DNA from: Lunularia cruciata | Taxonomy: Eukaryota > Streptophyta > Marchantiopsida > Lunulariales > Lunulariaceae | Direction: 5' to 3' | Assembly (NCBI GenBank): GCA_948567375.1 | Contig: OX419760.1 | Span: 63,484,911 to 63,548,910 of the forward strand | Length of the DNA stretch: 64,000 bases | In this document: piece by piece, positions 23,219-33,923 of the stretch | How the letters are laid out: each line of letters opens with the position of its first letter | Position numbering within the stretch: the stretch's first letter is position 1 | Made by a program: the position numbers and the translations under genes | The notes under the pieces: generated by a model | The model's database searches: none | What the model was told of the DNA's origin: nothing | Seen by the model: only the letters and a program-made list of their open reading frames with translations

Positions 23219-23362
23219 TTGCGGTGTATGTTATGTGGCTCTTCTAGTGGAGTTGCTACTATGTTAATGTGTAATAGCTATTTGAGAAGATGGCATATAG
23301 CATGTATGACTCCTCCCTTCATGGTGGTTCCTCAGGGACAATAGTTATGTCCTAGATGTACT
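23219..23362 (+). pseudogene. B1 PHD finger at the integrase C-terminus
   Basis: The frame reads CMLCGSSSG, then MLMCNSYLRRWHIACMTPP, then VVPQGQ, a stop where tryptophan is expected, and LCPRC. Ligand order is C-x2-C, C-x2-(Y in place of C), H-x2-C, C-x2-C, with the typical W before H: the C4HC3 PHD pattern. Codons for the ligands are at about 23225, 23234, 23270, 23294, 23303, 23348 and 23357. B2 supplies the fourth ligand as CDSC. PHD fingers usually read histone H3 tails, so this may guide integration or act in trans, by analogy with chromodomains of chromoviruses. That role is inference. Confidence 0.8.
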
Positions 23363-23521
23363 TAACCTATAGCTAGTTCATCCTTTATATGGTATAGATT
23401 GCAGGCAAGCAACTAACGATGGGGCTCAATAACACTCAACCTCATGATCTTTTTTCCACCATAGGGTATACTATATATTTGGAATAGATGGATATTTGGA
23501 GTTAAGAGGGACATAACCACC

Positions 23522-24089
23522 AGCTAGGAGGTGATTGTGGCACTTTAGAATTCACGTATCACTTATGTGTGAGTTGTGCTTCTATAGTGTATGATGCTAA
23601 CAATGATGTATGTTGTATAGCAATGTATATATACACAAAAAATATCATGCCATTTGTAGCGTCGCATCTAGATTGCTTGGACATTGGAGTAGCAATGATA
23701 GTAGTTAGAGGTATTTTGGCAGTTACCCATAGATTACTTTCTAACGGTCAGATTTTGTGTTTAGGGTATTGACTACATGGTAGGACCCACCATCACTTGC
23801 ACCATTTGTACCATTGGGTGTGCCGTCAATGGGGCACTGGGGTGAGACCTAGGTCAAATTCAGGAGTATACCTTGAGAACAGAGAAGTGGGCTCCAAAGA
23901 GCTCACTTCTCTATTGTTGAGTTCCTAGTTAGAGGGGACAAAAAGCCGGCGAGCGTTCACTTGGAGTCTCTTACCTAGAGTGGATGTGACTTGACTATAA
24001 TCAATGCCCAATTGTTAGCATATTACTGAATGACAAATTAAGTATTGATCTATTGAGTGTGGTTTGAGTTGTGTAAGTAAACTGATTAT
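23522..24089 (+). repeat. B1 polypurine tract and 3' LTR
   Basis: The purine-rich GCTAGGAGGTGAT at 23523-23535 is followed by the LTR (23536-24089, 554 bp) beginning TGTGGCACTTTAG. A TATA-like TATATATA is near 23626. The LTR ends CTGATTAT and is followed at once by another LTR start at 24090, with no internal sequence between. Confidence 0.85.
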
Positions 24090-24193
24090 TGTGGCACTTT
24101 AGAGTTCATTTATGACTTATATGTGAGTTGTGCTTCTATAGTGTATGATGTTGATAGCAATGTATGTTGTATAGCAATGTTTATATGCATGAT

Positions 24194-24461
24194 AGGTGAG
24201 GGAAAAGTATGTCACCTACTAGTACACTTCAATAGTGGTAGTCTTGGTTCACTACAATTTGGGACCATGGTGGCATCAATTTAAGCTTTTAGTGGTTTTG
24301 TTACTTGGCTTGGTGACTTATTGGAGGGGAATGCCCATGTAGAGGATACTCCAATACCAAAAGAGATCACTCAGATTTTGAGTACAAGAGGGATTGTTCC
24401 ATCCACCTTGGTTGTTCCATTGTGGAGTTCATAAGAGGCATTGCAGTAGCATGCGGATCAC
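24194..24461 (+). pseudogene. B2 protease C-terminal linker
   Basis: After the LTR stub (24090-24193) the sequence matches B1 18590-18860 (GGTAGTCTTGGTTCACTACAA region). It is the segment joining protease and methyltransferase. The true protease active site is absent because of the deletion. Confidence 0.7.
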
Positions 24462-25800
24462 TTGGTGCAACAAGCTTGGAGTGGAACCTTTGTACCACCA
24501 AGAGACCAATGTGAGGATGAGCCTCTAGAGTTGATTACTTTGATACCTCTGGATACCACACTCATTGCTTGGCAGTATCCAATAGAGGGAGTATACCTAT
24601 TGGAGTTATTTGGTGGGATTAGCACTGGACTAGTTGTGGTACTACAAGCAAGTATACAAGTACAGAGGTACTTGTATGTGGAGAGAGATGAGACTACTTA
24701 GTGAGTCTCTCTACATCATGTGGCACACTTGGCCTATTGTTATCTTGAGTCATTACCAATGTTAGTAGTCAAGGGTTACCAAAAGAACCTATCAACAAAC
24801 ATTTCCTTGCTAAGGGTGCAAGATTTGGAGAGACATGGTCCCATTCATTTGGTGATTTTTGTATTGCCATGTTAGGGACATACACACATTGGCTGAGGTC
24901 TAGATCTTGAAGATCCCTATTTTGGTGTGTTTTGGGAGATGTTATGGATACTACGACATCTCTTGGTTCATTAGTCCGTTTCTCTAGCTTACATTTTGGA
25001 GAATGTCCCTTTGATGGGTGATTCTTGCACCTAGGTGGTGGCAAGTACACATCAAGTCCATTCTTGGATAGGACATACCATGTTATTAGATGTAGCTTGA
25101 GTGGGATCATAGAGTATCATCTTTGTTTTTGGTTAACAAACCTCTTACTTAGAGAGGTTCTACAACATGCTTATGATAGGATTAAGCGACTTGACTACCT
25201 TATTGTTGACGAGATTTTGGATGTTGGACACTAGTCTCAAACAATGGTAGTGGCTGATAGGTCACCTATGGCAGTGGTGAACCTAGTTGGAGAGCCCCAA
25301 GTTGTTTTTTCCACACTTATGAGTTTCCCAAGCTCTCAAGCTTTTCAAGAGGGAGGTCCGGGACTTGTTTGGAACTCATAGTTATAGTAGTTGGTGGAGC
25401 CCAATGTCAATGAGAGAGAGCGGGCAATGGATTTTTGCATCGGTATTATGGCTATTCCAGCAGTGTTAGAGGCATCAAAGCATTGGGTGTTGGGTTAGGC
25501 TATGGATTTGAACTATTTGACTAGGATTGTGAGCCTTGGCTTGGTAGAGCAACATAGGATGTGCTTGATAGGCATCACCACTCAAACACCTATAAGCTTT
25601 GTGCATATCAAGACAATTCAAGTACATGTTGGAGGTGATGGACCAAGTGGACAAGGTATTCTTGGGACACAAACAATGGCTACTAGGGAGAGTGGTCTAC
25701 TTGGAGTCCATCCAAGTGAGCATGGTCTACTTGGATTACACCTTGGTCTACTTGGGATGCAACAAGTGCATGTATGAAGCTTGTAGCTAGATTAGAGGGA
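24462..25800 (+). pseudogene. B2 C5 cytosine DNA methyltransferase domain (decayed)
   Basis: The open frame 24462-24701 shows motif I LLELFGGISTGL (about 24597-24632), the S-adenosylmethionine-binding loop, followed by motif II YVERDE at 24678-24692. Motif IV is damaged: 24867-24875 reads Pro-Cys-stop, where B1 has Pro-Cys-Gln. Motif VI is the canonical Glu-Asn-Val at 24999-25007 (ILENVPLMG). Motif VIII is broken by stops. Motif IX-like NERERAMDF is near 25410, and motif X reads AMDLNYLTRIVSLGL from 25499. Together with B1, every key motif is present in at least one copy, which argues for a functional ancestor. Confidence 0.85.
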
Positions 25801-25899
25801 GTTTTTCACACAAAGGTTGGGACTTCTAGTGGTTGCAAGCATGGTACTACTGCTCCCAAGGGCCTAATGTAGCAATCAATATATCTTCCACTCCTTTGA

Positions 25900-26900
25900 T
25901 AGTTACAGAGGATACTTGGGAGCCAGATCTTGGACCTCAGCTTACAAGAGGAGAAAGATGAAGAGTTTGGAGGTTCTTGAGGAGCTACATGAGTTGCTTT
26001 TCCTTCAGTATGAAGGATTTAGGTGCTCTAAACGGACTTGGTATTAAGATTGAGTTGACTAGCAATACATCAATTTTCTAACGTCCCTATCAATATAATG
26101 ACATGGAGAGAGCACTAATTTAGAGCTGAAGTAGAGACCTTTTTGAGGTTGGTTTGGTAGAGATTTCACATGGAGAGTATGCATCTTGGGAGTGTAGGTT
26201 ATTCCACAAGTAGGCTGAGTATTTGGGTCACACTATCTACCTTGGAAGACTTGGTGTTCAATAGACCAAGGTAGAGGCTATTGCACATATTCCTCAGCTC
26301 ATGAATGTGAGCAAAGTATGAGCATTCCTTGGGTAGGTGAACTTCTATTACCAATATGTTAGAGGATTTAGTGTCATTACCAAGGCCTTGACAAAGCTGA
26401 CCAAGATTACACATGAGTGGTGTTGGGGAGATGATTAAAAGAGAGCTTTTGTAGAGCTCAAGGAGAGGTTGACAGTTGCTCCTATTTTGAGAAGACCAAT
26501 AAAAGGATGACCGTTTCAAGTTCACACTGATTGGAGTATGTTGGGGCTTGGAGTAGTGCTCACCCAACTTGATGATGAGGGGAAAGAGTTTGTGGTGGCC
26601 TATGCTAGTTGCTCCAAGAATTCAGCAGAGGGGAAGTATAATTCATATGAGGGAGAGTGCTTGGCAGCAATACAAGCAATAGCACATTTCCAATGTGACT
26701 TATTTGGTAACTCCTTTACTCTCATCAATGATCATCAACTATTGAAGTGGTTGATGGAGTTTGACAAGCTTTAGAGGAAGCTTGCACAATGGGCTCTGAT
26801 TTTAAAAGAGTATGATTTCATGTTTATTCATTGACATGGAGTGGTGAATCATGATGCAAATGGGTTGAGTAGAAACCCATGTCCCAGCCAGCATGATCAG
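25900..26900 (+). pseudogene. B2 reverse transcriptase (deleted) and RNase H
   Basis: The start matches B1 RT upstream of MCGDY, then a deletion near 26187 joins it directly to the region following YxDD (GHTIYLGRLGVQ). The best frame is 26538-26774, the RNase H part LGLGVVLTQLDDEGKEFVVAYASCSKNSAEGKYNS, split here only for length. RT activity is impossible because the catalytic core is missing. Confidence 0.8.
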
Positions 26901-27119
26901 ACCAAAGCATGTTGGCATGGTGAGACAAATGAGAAGATGGTGCCAGGTTGGCATGCATCTACCTTTTATGCATATTTTCTAAGGCTTTAGTGGTATCTCT
27001 CTCATATAGGAGGAGTTATTGGAGTCATAGATCCAAAGAGTGAAGATAATGGTGTAGCTTAGTGAGACATTCATGATGATGTCTTAATGATGGACTATTT
27101 TTGCATTGGTGTTGTGGTG

Positions 27120-27910
27120 CCACAATATGCAGATTGATGTACAATAGTTTGTTGCCAAATGTGTGGTTCATCATATCATGTTCAATGATATGATGAGTGG
27201 TTTGCAGAGAGGCCACTTGGGAGATTGGGATCTCCAATTACCTTGGTTGGCCATGAGATATTGGTTGAGCTGGCAAGTCTTCTTAGCATCCTTCTCTCCT
27301 TGCTTTCTACTCTATGGACAAGATCCAGATTCACTTATAATCATTTGTAAAGATGCTATTGTAGTTTTGGACTTTGATGATCCACATGTATGGATGAGCA
27401 CATGTCCTCAATGAGGAGAGATCTTTCGGAAAGTGATGCTGATGGCCTTTGAGAACTTGGTAATTTCTCAACATAGGGATACCTTATGCTATGCTACCAT
27501 TTATGGAAGAGGTTATAGACCCTCGATCCATTGATTTCATCTAGGTGGCTATGTATATCTATAGCAGATAGCACCCATGACACTTGATGTGTCTATAGGC
27601 CGTACTATTTTGAGAGTGCATGAGGTTTTTCTATTTGGAGTCCTTGTATTGGAAGGACATGATGGTGTTGTTTGGAAGGATGATGTACGCAATTGTGCAC
27701 CATGCCACCTTCCAAATATTGATGGTACTATGGACCCAAGCTTGGCACTTGTATTGTAGGCTTGTGGTGTATGTTATGTAGCTCTTTTGATGGACATGCT
27801 ATTATGTTAGTGTGTGATAGTTGTTTGAGAGGATAGCATTGGCATGTATGACTCCTCTCCTTATAGTGGTTCCTCAAGGATAGTAATTATGTCCTAAATG
27901 TACTTGACCT
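27120..27910 (+). pseudogene. B2 integrase C-terminus and PHD finger
   Basis: The integrase core is deleted; sequence resumes at GLQRGHLGDWDLQLPWLAMRYW. The end carries the PHD ligands CMLC near 27767, VCDSC near 27808, H near 27834, C near 27845 and CPKC near 27890, with a frameshift and stops between. The fourth ligand, a tyrosine in B1, is cysteine here (CDSC). PHD conservation in two independently decayed copies shows it was part of the element. Confidence 0.8.
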
Positions 27911-28062
27911 ATAGCTATTTCATCCCCTATAAGATATAAATTCTAGATATGCAACTAATAATGAGGCTCAATAATACCTAACCTCTTGATCTTTAGCCCA
28001 ACATAGGGTATACCATATACTTGGAGTAGATGGCTATATGGAGTTAGAGGGACCTAATGGCC

Positions 28063-28187
28063 AGCTAGGGGGGTGATTGTGGCACTTTAGAATCCATGTA
28101 TGACTTATGTGTGAGTTGTGCTTCTATAGTGTGTGATGTTGACAACAATGTATGTTGTGCAATGAGGTATATATGCAAAAAAATGTC
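28063..28187 (+). repeat. B2 polypurine tract and truncated 3' LTR
   Basis: GCTAGGGGGGTGAT precedes TGTGGCACTTTAG at 28078. About 110 bp of LTR remain before a copia fragment on the opposite strand begins. Confidence 0.75.
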
Positions 28188-28440
28188 TCAAAAAACTCTC
28201 CAAAGAAATCACTTTGGTAAAAGCATCAACATGATTGAGTTTACTATCAATCTTGACTAGCTCAATCATTTTTTCAAATACAACTTGTTTGAGAAAATGA
28301 TACTTGATGTCAATGTGCTTCACTCTACTATCCATCATCTAATTTATAGCTAGATATAGAACACTCTAATATCACAATGAAGATTTAAAATAGGGGGTTT
28401 CAAGAATAGTTCTACAAAGCCTTGTATATCTTCATATAGA
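28188..28440 (-). pseudogene. Ty1/copia RNase H C-terminal fragment
   Basis: The minus-strand frame 28338-28105 reads SRVKHIDIKYHFLKQVV and VDAFTKVISLESF, the conserved copia RNase H end (R-K-H-I-D, Y-H-F, D...TK). Upstream it continues with LHCDI and LAIN. It is cut at the B2 LTR, so it is a fragment only. Confidence 0.8.
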
Positions 28441-29215
28441 TTATTATGAAGTGTTGACTAAAAAGGTAGAAAGTGCAGGCCAGAGGAAGAAAAGGTACTA
28501 TTACATAGTTCCGGTGAAGTTCCTTATTATTAGCAACTCCATATGAGGTAGTTCATAGGAAATAAGGGAGATGGATTTTTTGTTATTACATTGTAACACA
28601 TTAATTACACTTTAGGGTTAACAAAGTGCCTCATTTAGGTTAGGATGAATGTGATGGCCACTGATTGGGATGATGTACAAGAACACAAATGAACCACTTG
28701 AGATGGAAAAATGAATAGAAGGAGGACAAGAACAAGAACAAGACAAGAACCAAGGAGTGGGAAGATTTGAGTATGGGCTGTGTGAAGGTTGGAAGGAGGA
28801 GTGACAACTAGTACAAGTTGCAAAATGAAATTCTTATCTTGTTTTCTTGTTCAATGTGTAAAGAATAAAGATTGAAGTGAGAAGTGTAGAGCATGTTGAG
28901 TATAGGTTATCTTTGGTGATTCAAAAATAGATAATAGAGATTCAAGTGGAAAGTGTAGAGCATGCCAAGCAGGTGTTATCTTTGGTGATTCAAGAATTGA
29001 GTCGAGTAGAACATGCCAGAGGGAGCACTTGTATAGAAGTAATTAGAAATATTAGAAAATGTATACAATGGATTACTTGTTTAGATTTGGAGATTTTGCT
29101 GCAAAGATTAGAAGATGAAGCTCAAGACAAAGAAGTAGAAGGAGATTTAGATATGCTAGATTTATTGATTATTGGGTAGGAATATGTATATACAAATTGA
29201 TACCTAGAACCCCAA
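28441..29215. other. No recognisable gene; possible Harbinger leader
   Basis: AT-rich sequence. A 77-codon frame (28946-29179) with many Glu and Leu residues directly precedes the transposase relic and could be its N-terminus, but I recognise no domain in it. Confidence 0.4.
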
Positions 29216-30250
29216 GTTACTTATCCTTGTTGTCAAGAATTTGTGATAAAGTATTTTAGAAACCTAGATGTGAAGAACTTTTGCTAGCTTACTAGAATGA
29301 AATTTGATTCTTTTTCAACATTATTAGATTTGATTAAAACATACACTATTTTGGAAAAATACTACCAAAGGGAGTGAATAACAATGTGGATCCAAGTAGC
29401 TCTAGCTCTGAATAGATTTGGGCATCACTAGCATGGAGCTTGTGTTGCATGGGGGTTAAATATTTGGGGCATTAGTGCAGGCTCAACAATTGCTTTTACA
29501 TATAGAGTTATGACTGCCATATTAGACTTGATGAGGAGTCAAGTTGCATGGCCTGAGCACAAGGAGAAGAAGAGGATATCACTATTTTTGCACAAAAAGT
29601 TTTCCTTGGTTGTGTTGGTCTGGTAGATGGAACATTGTTTCCTCTTGTTGCTTGACCCACAATGGATAGAAATATATTCAGCCAAAAGGGTTCATATTCC
29701 TAAAATGGCCAAGTGATTTGTGATGATAAGAAGAGAATTATAATTTTATTGGAGGAAAGTTCTATATTTTGTTTTTTCTTTTGTTCAATGTATTGGTGCT
29801 CTTCTTTGTACATTTGCATGATTTTATTAAAGTTATGATTTGATTTGTTTATTTCTAGGAATGCTAGGGTTATGTCAAGACATGACTTGTTTGAAAAAAT
29901 CATCACTATGGAATAATTTGAACTAGAGAGGGAGGAATGTCATAGTTTTGAGGAAAAAGAGCACCTTTAAGGTGATTTTGGTTATGTACCCATGCATCGC
30001 CTACTCTCAACTTTCAAGTAGGCCCCATCAGGGACAAGCAAGAGGTCAACAAATATTTGGCAAAGGCAAGGATGATAAATGAGCAGTGTATAAGAGCATT
30101 GAAAGCTAGATGGCATTCTCTTCATGAGCTAAGAGTGCAACTTAAAGACAATACTAGAAATGAATATTTTTTTAAGTGGGTTTTAGTGTGTATTATTTTA
30201 CATATCTTTTTAATCAATAGGTCAGATGTTTGGTTAGAAGGCTGGCGGAT
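29216..30250 (+). pseudogene. PIF/Harbinger-type transposase (decayed)
   Basis: Reading across frames gives FDSFSTLLDLI, then WGLNIWGISAGSTIAFTYRV, AWPEHKEKKRIS, GLVDGTLFPLVA, NGQVICDDKKRI, VPMHRLLSTF, and INEQCIRALKARWHSLHELR followed by WVLVCIILHIFLIN. This is the order seen in the HARBI1/DDE_Tnp_4 family, where the first catalytic Asp is in VDGT. Stops and frameshifts are frequent. I found no clear terminal inverted repeats or TTA/TAA target duplication, so element boundaries are not defined. Confidence 0.78.
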
Positions 30251-31436
30251 TTACAAAGGAAATTCACATAGATTCAAAAATATCTTGGTAATGGAATGGA
30301 ACTTGGTAGAGAAGAAAGTAGGTCAAGGGTGATACAATAATGCCTTGCTCATCCCCTTGATGATATGCTCAAATGATTTTCTCTATAATAATAGTTCATT
30401 CTTCAATTCTTCATATCTTGTAATGTTTTGTGTATTTTATCCCATTTTTATACATATATCCTTGGACAAACAACAAGTTTACAAAAATGTATGTTGCTCC
30501 CTTGAGCATGACATGATAGCTTGGAGACACCCAATGTATATTTGTAGGCACCAAGTGTTGCCCAATTTACACTTGAAGTTGTTGGATGGTGCTCGGTCTT
30601 GCCCAATATGAACTAGAAGTCATTGGATGGCACAGAGTGATGCCCAATGTGTGTTGGAAGACCATCTTTATATTGGTTGGTAAGAGTGGCATTGGCTGAC
30701 ACTCACTTGTAGATGCTGGCCAGCGTAAGGAGCCACCTACCAGCATGTTTAAATTTGGTTGGCACCCATCGGCACTTGATAGTACCACGTGATGGTACTT
30801 GGAGGCACTCTTTCTTTAAAGTAGCAGTCAAGTGCATAGATTGGTGATATGGTGTGTTGTATGTTGCCATTGGTTGCCGCTTATGATTCTAGTTTTTCCT
30901 CCCCAAATTTGGGTTCTTTTCACTTAGATACAAATTTAGTTAGTGGGAGATATACATATATTTTATCATGTGGGAGCTATATAAACCCTCCTCTTGCATA
31001 GATGTTTCATATTTTTGGAATTGGGCCATTTTGAGGAGTTATCAAGAAATGACCTATTTGCTCTTGAGCTTCAAGTGTTTGAAAGAAAAGGGTGTCGTTT
31101 GAAAGAGTTGAGCATTTTGGGGTTTCAAAGAGTGTACATGTTTGATTTCAAGTGTTGTTTGAGTTTCTAGGTAGAACAAGGAGTTTGAGTGGTGGGGTTC
31201 AAGAAAGAAGGCGACCGCGTAGAAAAAAAAGGATGGGTTCAAGAAAGATTTGCATTTGAAGACAAGATTGCAGGATTTTCATTTTGGGACCAGAATTCAA
31301 AATTGAGAAGGAGAGGAGAATTCAAAATTGGTAAGGAGAGGAGAGGGTCCGAGAGTAGTTTCTAAACAGAAGTGAGAAGGAAGAGGAGAGCAAGAAATCA
31401 AATTTCCTCCCAATTCCTACATTTCCTATAGTATCC
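30251..31436. other. No recognisable gene
   Basis: Part of the sequence (30500-30800) uses recurrent words around GGCACC and GCCCAATGT, and a related mixture appears inverted at 31800-32080. From 31300 it becomes purine-rich (GGAGAGGAGAG), as expected of a leader before the ORF at 31437. Confidence 0.4.
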
Positions 31437-33923
31437 ATGGCAGAAATATGGGGTTATGAGAAGATTGTTGATGGTCTAGACATGAAGAATACTCAAGAAG
31501 GAGATTGGCTGATTGGATTTCATACCATTCAACACCCAGTGAACTTCATCAAATGGTGTTGGATGGATAAACATCAGATTCAAACTGCTATAGCTAGAAT
31601 CAAGGAGGTCAATCTTGATGTAATCAGCCTCAAATTTATCCTTCAGTACCCATGTCCAAAGGTATTATTCTGGCTTTCTTAAGTTATTTTTTTCCATTTC
31701 ACTTTAGTTTGGAAAAGTTCAATCTTTATTTATGTATTTCTTGAACTTTTAGGAGTTGCAATTATCAGCACCTATGAACATCACCCAACATCAACTGTGT
31801 CTATCTTGTAGCACCATCATGTACCTTCTTGTGTTGCCCAACATTGCTGAGCATCATCCACACTTAAAACCCTAAACCCTTTTGTTCCATAATGCCGACA
31901 AGCATTGCCCGGCACCATCAAAATGTTCTTTGAATTAAACCCTATCCAGCAGTAGTACCCAGCACAGCTGTGCCTTGTTGGCAGCACCAGTGGCCATCCA
32001 TGCTTGGCCTTGGGCATTGCCCCATGCTTTGTATCACCACATCTCATGCTTGGCACCATGGAAACTATCTGCCAATGTTGGTGAGCACCATCCTGTGATA
32101 ATCTCTCCTAAAAACCCTATCCCATGGTGGCAACAAGTGGCTTCCTGCTGCATCCATCCATTTTTTTCTATCTAGGAGTCCCACTGAGTGGAGACTAGCA
32201 TCTTTATGTATGAGGATTAAGGTTTAAGTTTTTTTTCTTGGTGGTTTTTGTAGGTTCTTCCATGTATTAAGTTTGTGAGTTCTTGGAACAAGAATTCTTG
32301 CACAGGTTTGGTCAAAGGGAAGCAATTTCAATTGACAGTGGACATATAGAGATGCACTTGCCATGCCAAGGGGGAGAACACCAAAATGGAGGACTGTTCC
32401 TTACACAATTGTTTCAGATTGGTTTCCACAAAGAGACAGGGTTGCAAAGAGGTATCTTGCAAGGCAATGTGTGTATCTTGCTTTTAGGGCTTTCTACTAG
32501 TTGATGGGTGCACTTGTGGCACCAACTATTTGGCCCAAGATTGTACATGGGCATTCGGTTCTCAATACCAAGATGAAGTTGAGGAGTTTTAGTGTGAAGG
32601 ATTATCATTGGGGAGAGTTAGCATTTTGAGCTATCGTTGTTGAGGTGGAGAGTTTGCAAAGCCAATTGAGGAGACCTAAGGGGCATAGGTTTACAGTTAC
32701 CTTCCTTGGGTAGATATTCACTCATCTATTCATGGAGAGAGGTTTTGTTCTTGAGGAGGAAGTGATGTACTTGAGTGATGGAGAGGAGGAGATTATATGT
32801 GAGGAAGAGATAGATAATGATCATGAGGATGCAAATAGCTTGGACAAGGATGAAAGGAGGATGAGGGAGGAGATGAGGATGGTGAGTGATTGATTAGATT
32901 TGAGTTTTGATATATATTTGTATTTTTTAATTGTTTGAAAACATACAAAGCTCTATTGTATATACCATTACTAGATTTAATAAATGAGCTAATTTAACAT
33001 GCCTTAATCAATGAACTTGAGTATTACTTGATTCAAAAGTGACTTTTACTTGATGGATGACTCAATGTACCACTTGTAAACAGGTATTCAATAGATTTGT
33101 GTTGAAACATATGCCTTACTAGTAGTGAGGTTAGATTGTGATAGTTTTTGAGAGAGAGTTCCTTCTCCATCTTCATCCTTTGAGATAACTCCTTCTCCCT
33201 CTTCTCCCTCTTCCCCCCTTTCTTTGTCTATGGAGGGGGAAAGACATTTGGTTGAGCGGGAGAGGCAATTGGAGAGTGTAGAGGAGCAAGAGATATTAGT
33301 GCTTGAGCACGAGAGTAGATTAGAGAGCACAGAGGAGCAAGAGAGATTAGTGCTTGAGCATGAGAGTAGATTGGAGAGCTTTGAGAAGCATGGTATATTG
33401 TTAGTAGAGAGAGAGAGTCCTTTGTGAGTAAGAGGATACTCTTGTTGCAAAGGAGGAGAGGCATTTGACCTTTATTACTTATGAGATAGAGAGAGAGCAA
33501 AGATTAGTTGACTTGGACTTGGACAACCTAGGTGCCGCTGCCATGGCTGAGGGTTATAGGGTCCAGTTACAAAATCAGGCATGAGAATTAGCATTTGCTA
33601 TGGAGAGGTGTGAGAATGTACATGTTCAAGTAGAGGAGAGTGAGAGTAGTCTAGCTGAGGTGAGGGCTTACCTTGGACCAAGACTACATAGTCTTGCTTG
33701 CCAGACCAATACTTACAATGAGATGCAGACCCAGACCAATGCCACTCCCATGATAGATGCCACCCATGTGTTATCCCACAATGTTGTGACTTGAGAGACT
33801 AAATTTGCCTCCCATTCCTTACCTCATAGTGTGGAGACTCAAGGAACTCAAATCAAATCTCTACAAATCTCTGAGGACAATCTGCCAATGAACCAGGTGA
33901 TGGCTTGGGAATTGGAGTAACCC
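31437..33923 (+). pseudogene. Unassigned, probably spliced coding region with coiled-coil end
   Basis: Exon-like 31437-31661 (75 codons, MAEIWGYEKI start) ends at a donor AAAG-GTATTA. An acceptor TTTTTGTAG precedes 32254, and the frame continues in phase. A second donor ATG-GTGAGT is at 32881 and an acceptor AACAG at 33083. The middle part reads VPYTIVSDWFPQRDR and VKDYHWGELAF, then an acidic stretch (GEEEIICEEEIDND). The last part has three 17-residue repeats (33272-33424) of type ESxEEQExLVLEHESRL, a coiled coil. Frameshifts and stops are present. I do not recognise the family. It may be a decayed host gene or a transposon accessory gene. Confidence 0.4.

Larger units (their letters stand above)
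1..24089 (+). mobile_element. B1: Ty3/gypsy retrotransposon carrying a DNA methyltransferase and a PHD finger (decayed)
   Basis: The order on the plus strand is LTR remnant, leader, gag, protease (leader-gag-protease duplicated), C5 DNA methyltransferase, reverse transcriptase, RNase H, integrase, PHD finger, polypurine tract, LTR. Integrase after RNase H places it in Ty3/gypsy. It is interrupted by element A (6250-14021) and by a compound insertion (14450-17991); sequence similarity to the first gag copy shows that the host element continues across both. Every domain has stops or frameshifts, so it is a dead copy. A second, shorter copy (B2) follows directly. The methyltransferase identification rests on conserved motifs I, II, IV, VI, VIII, IX and X read across the two copies. 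Confidence 0.85.
24090..28187 (+). mobile_element. B2: second, deleted copy of the methyltransferase/PHD retrotransposon
   Basis: It starts with 104 bp of LTR, jumps into the protease region, and carries methyltransferase, RT/RNase H, integrase and PHD relics, a polypurine tract and 110 bp of 3' LTR. It lacks gag, about 470 bp of RT including the catalytic centre (junction near 26187) and about 400 bp of the integrase core (junction near 27180). It is therefore not simply a duplicate of B1 but an independently decayed copy in direct tandem. Confidence 0.85.

Noticed and set aside
30770-30800. Small palindrome around a CACGTG box (GTACCACGTGATGGTAC)
   Set aside because: Short imperfect palindromes are expected by chance; no adjacent gene gives it a role.
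31866-31880. Telomere-like AAAACCCTAAACCCT
   Set aside because: Only about two repeat units; could be a telo-box-type promoter motif or chance. No interstitial telomere array.
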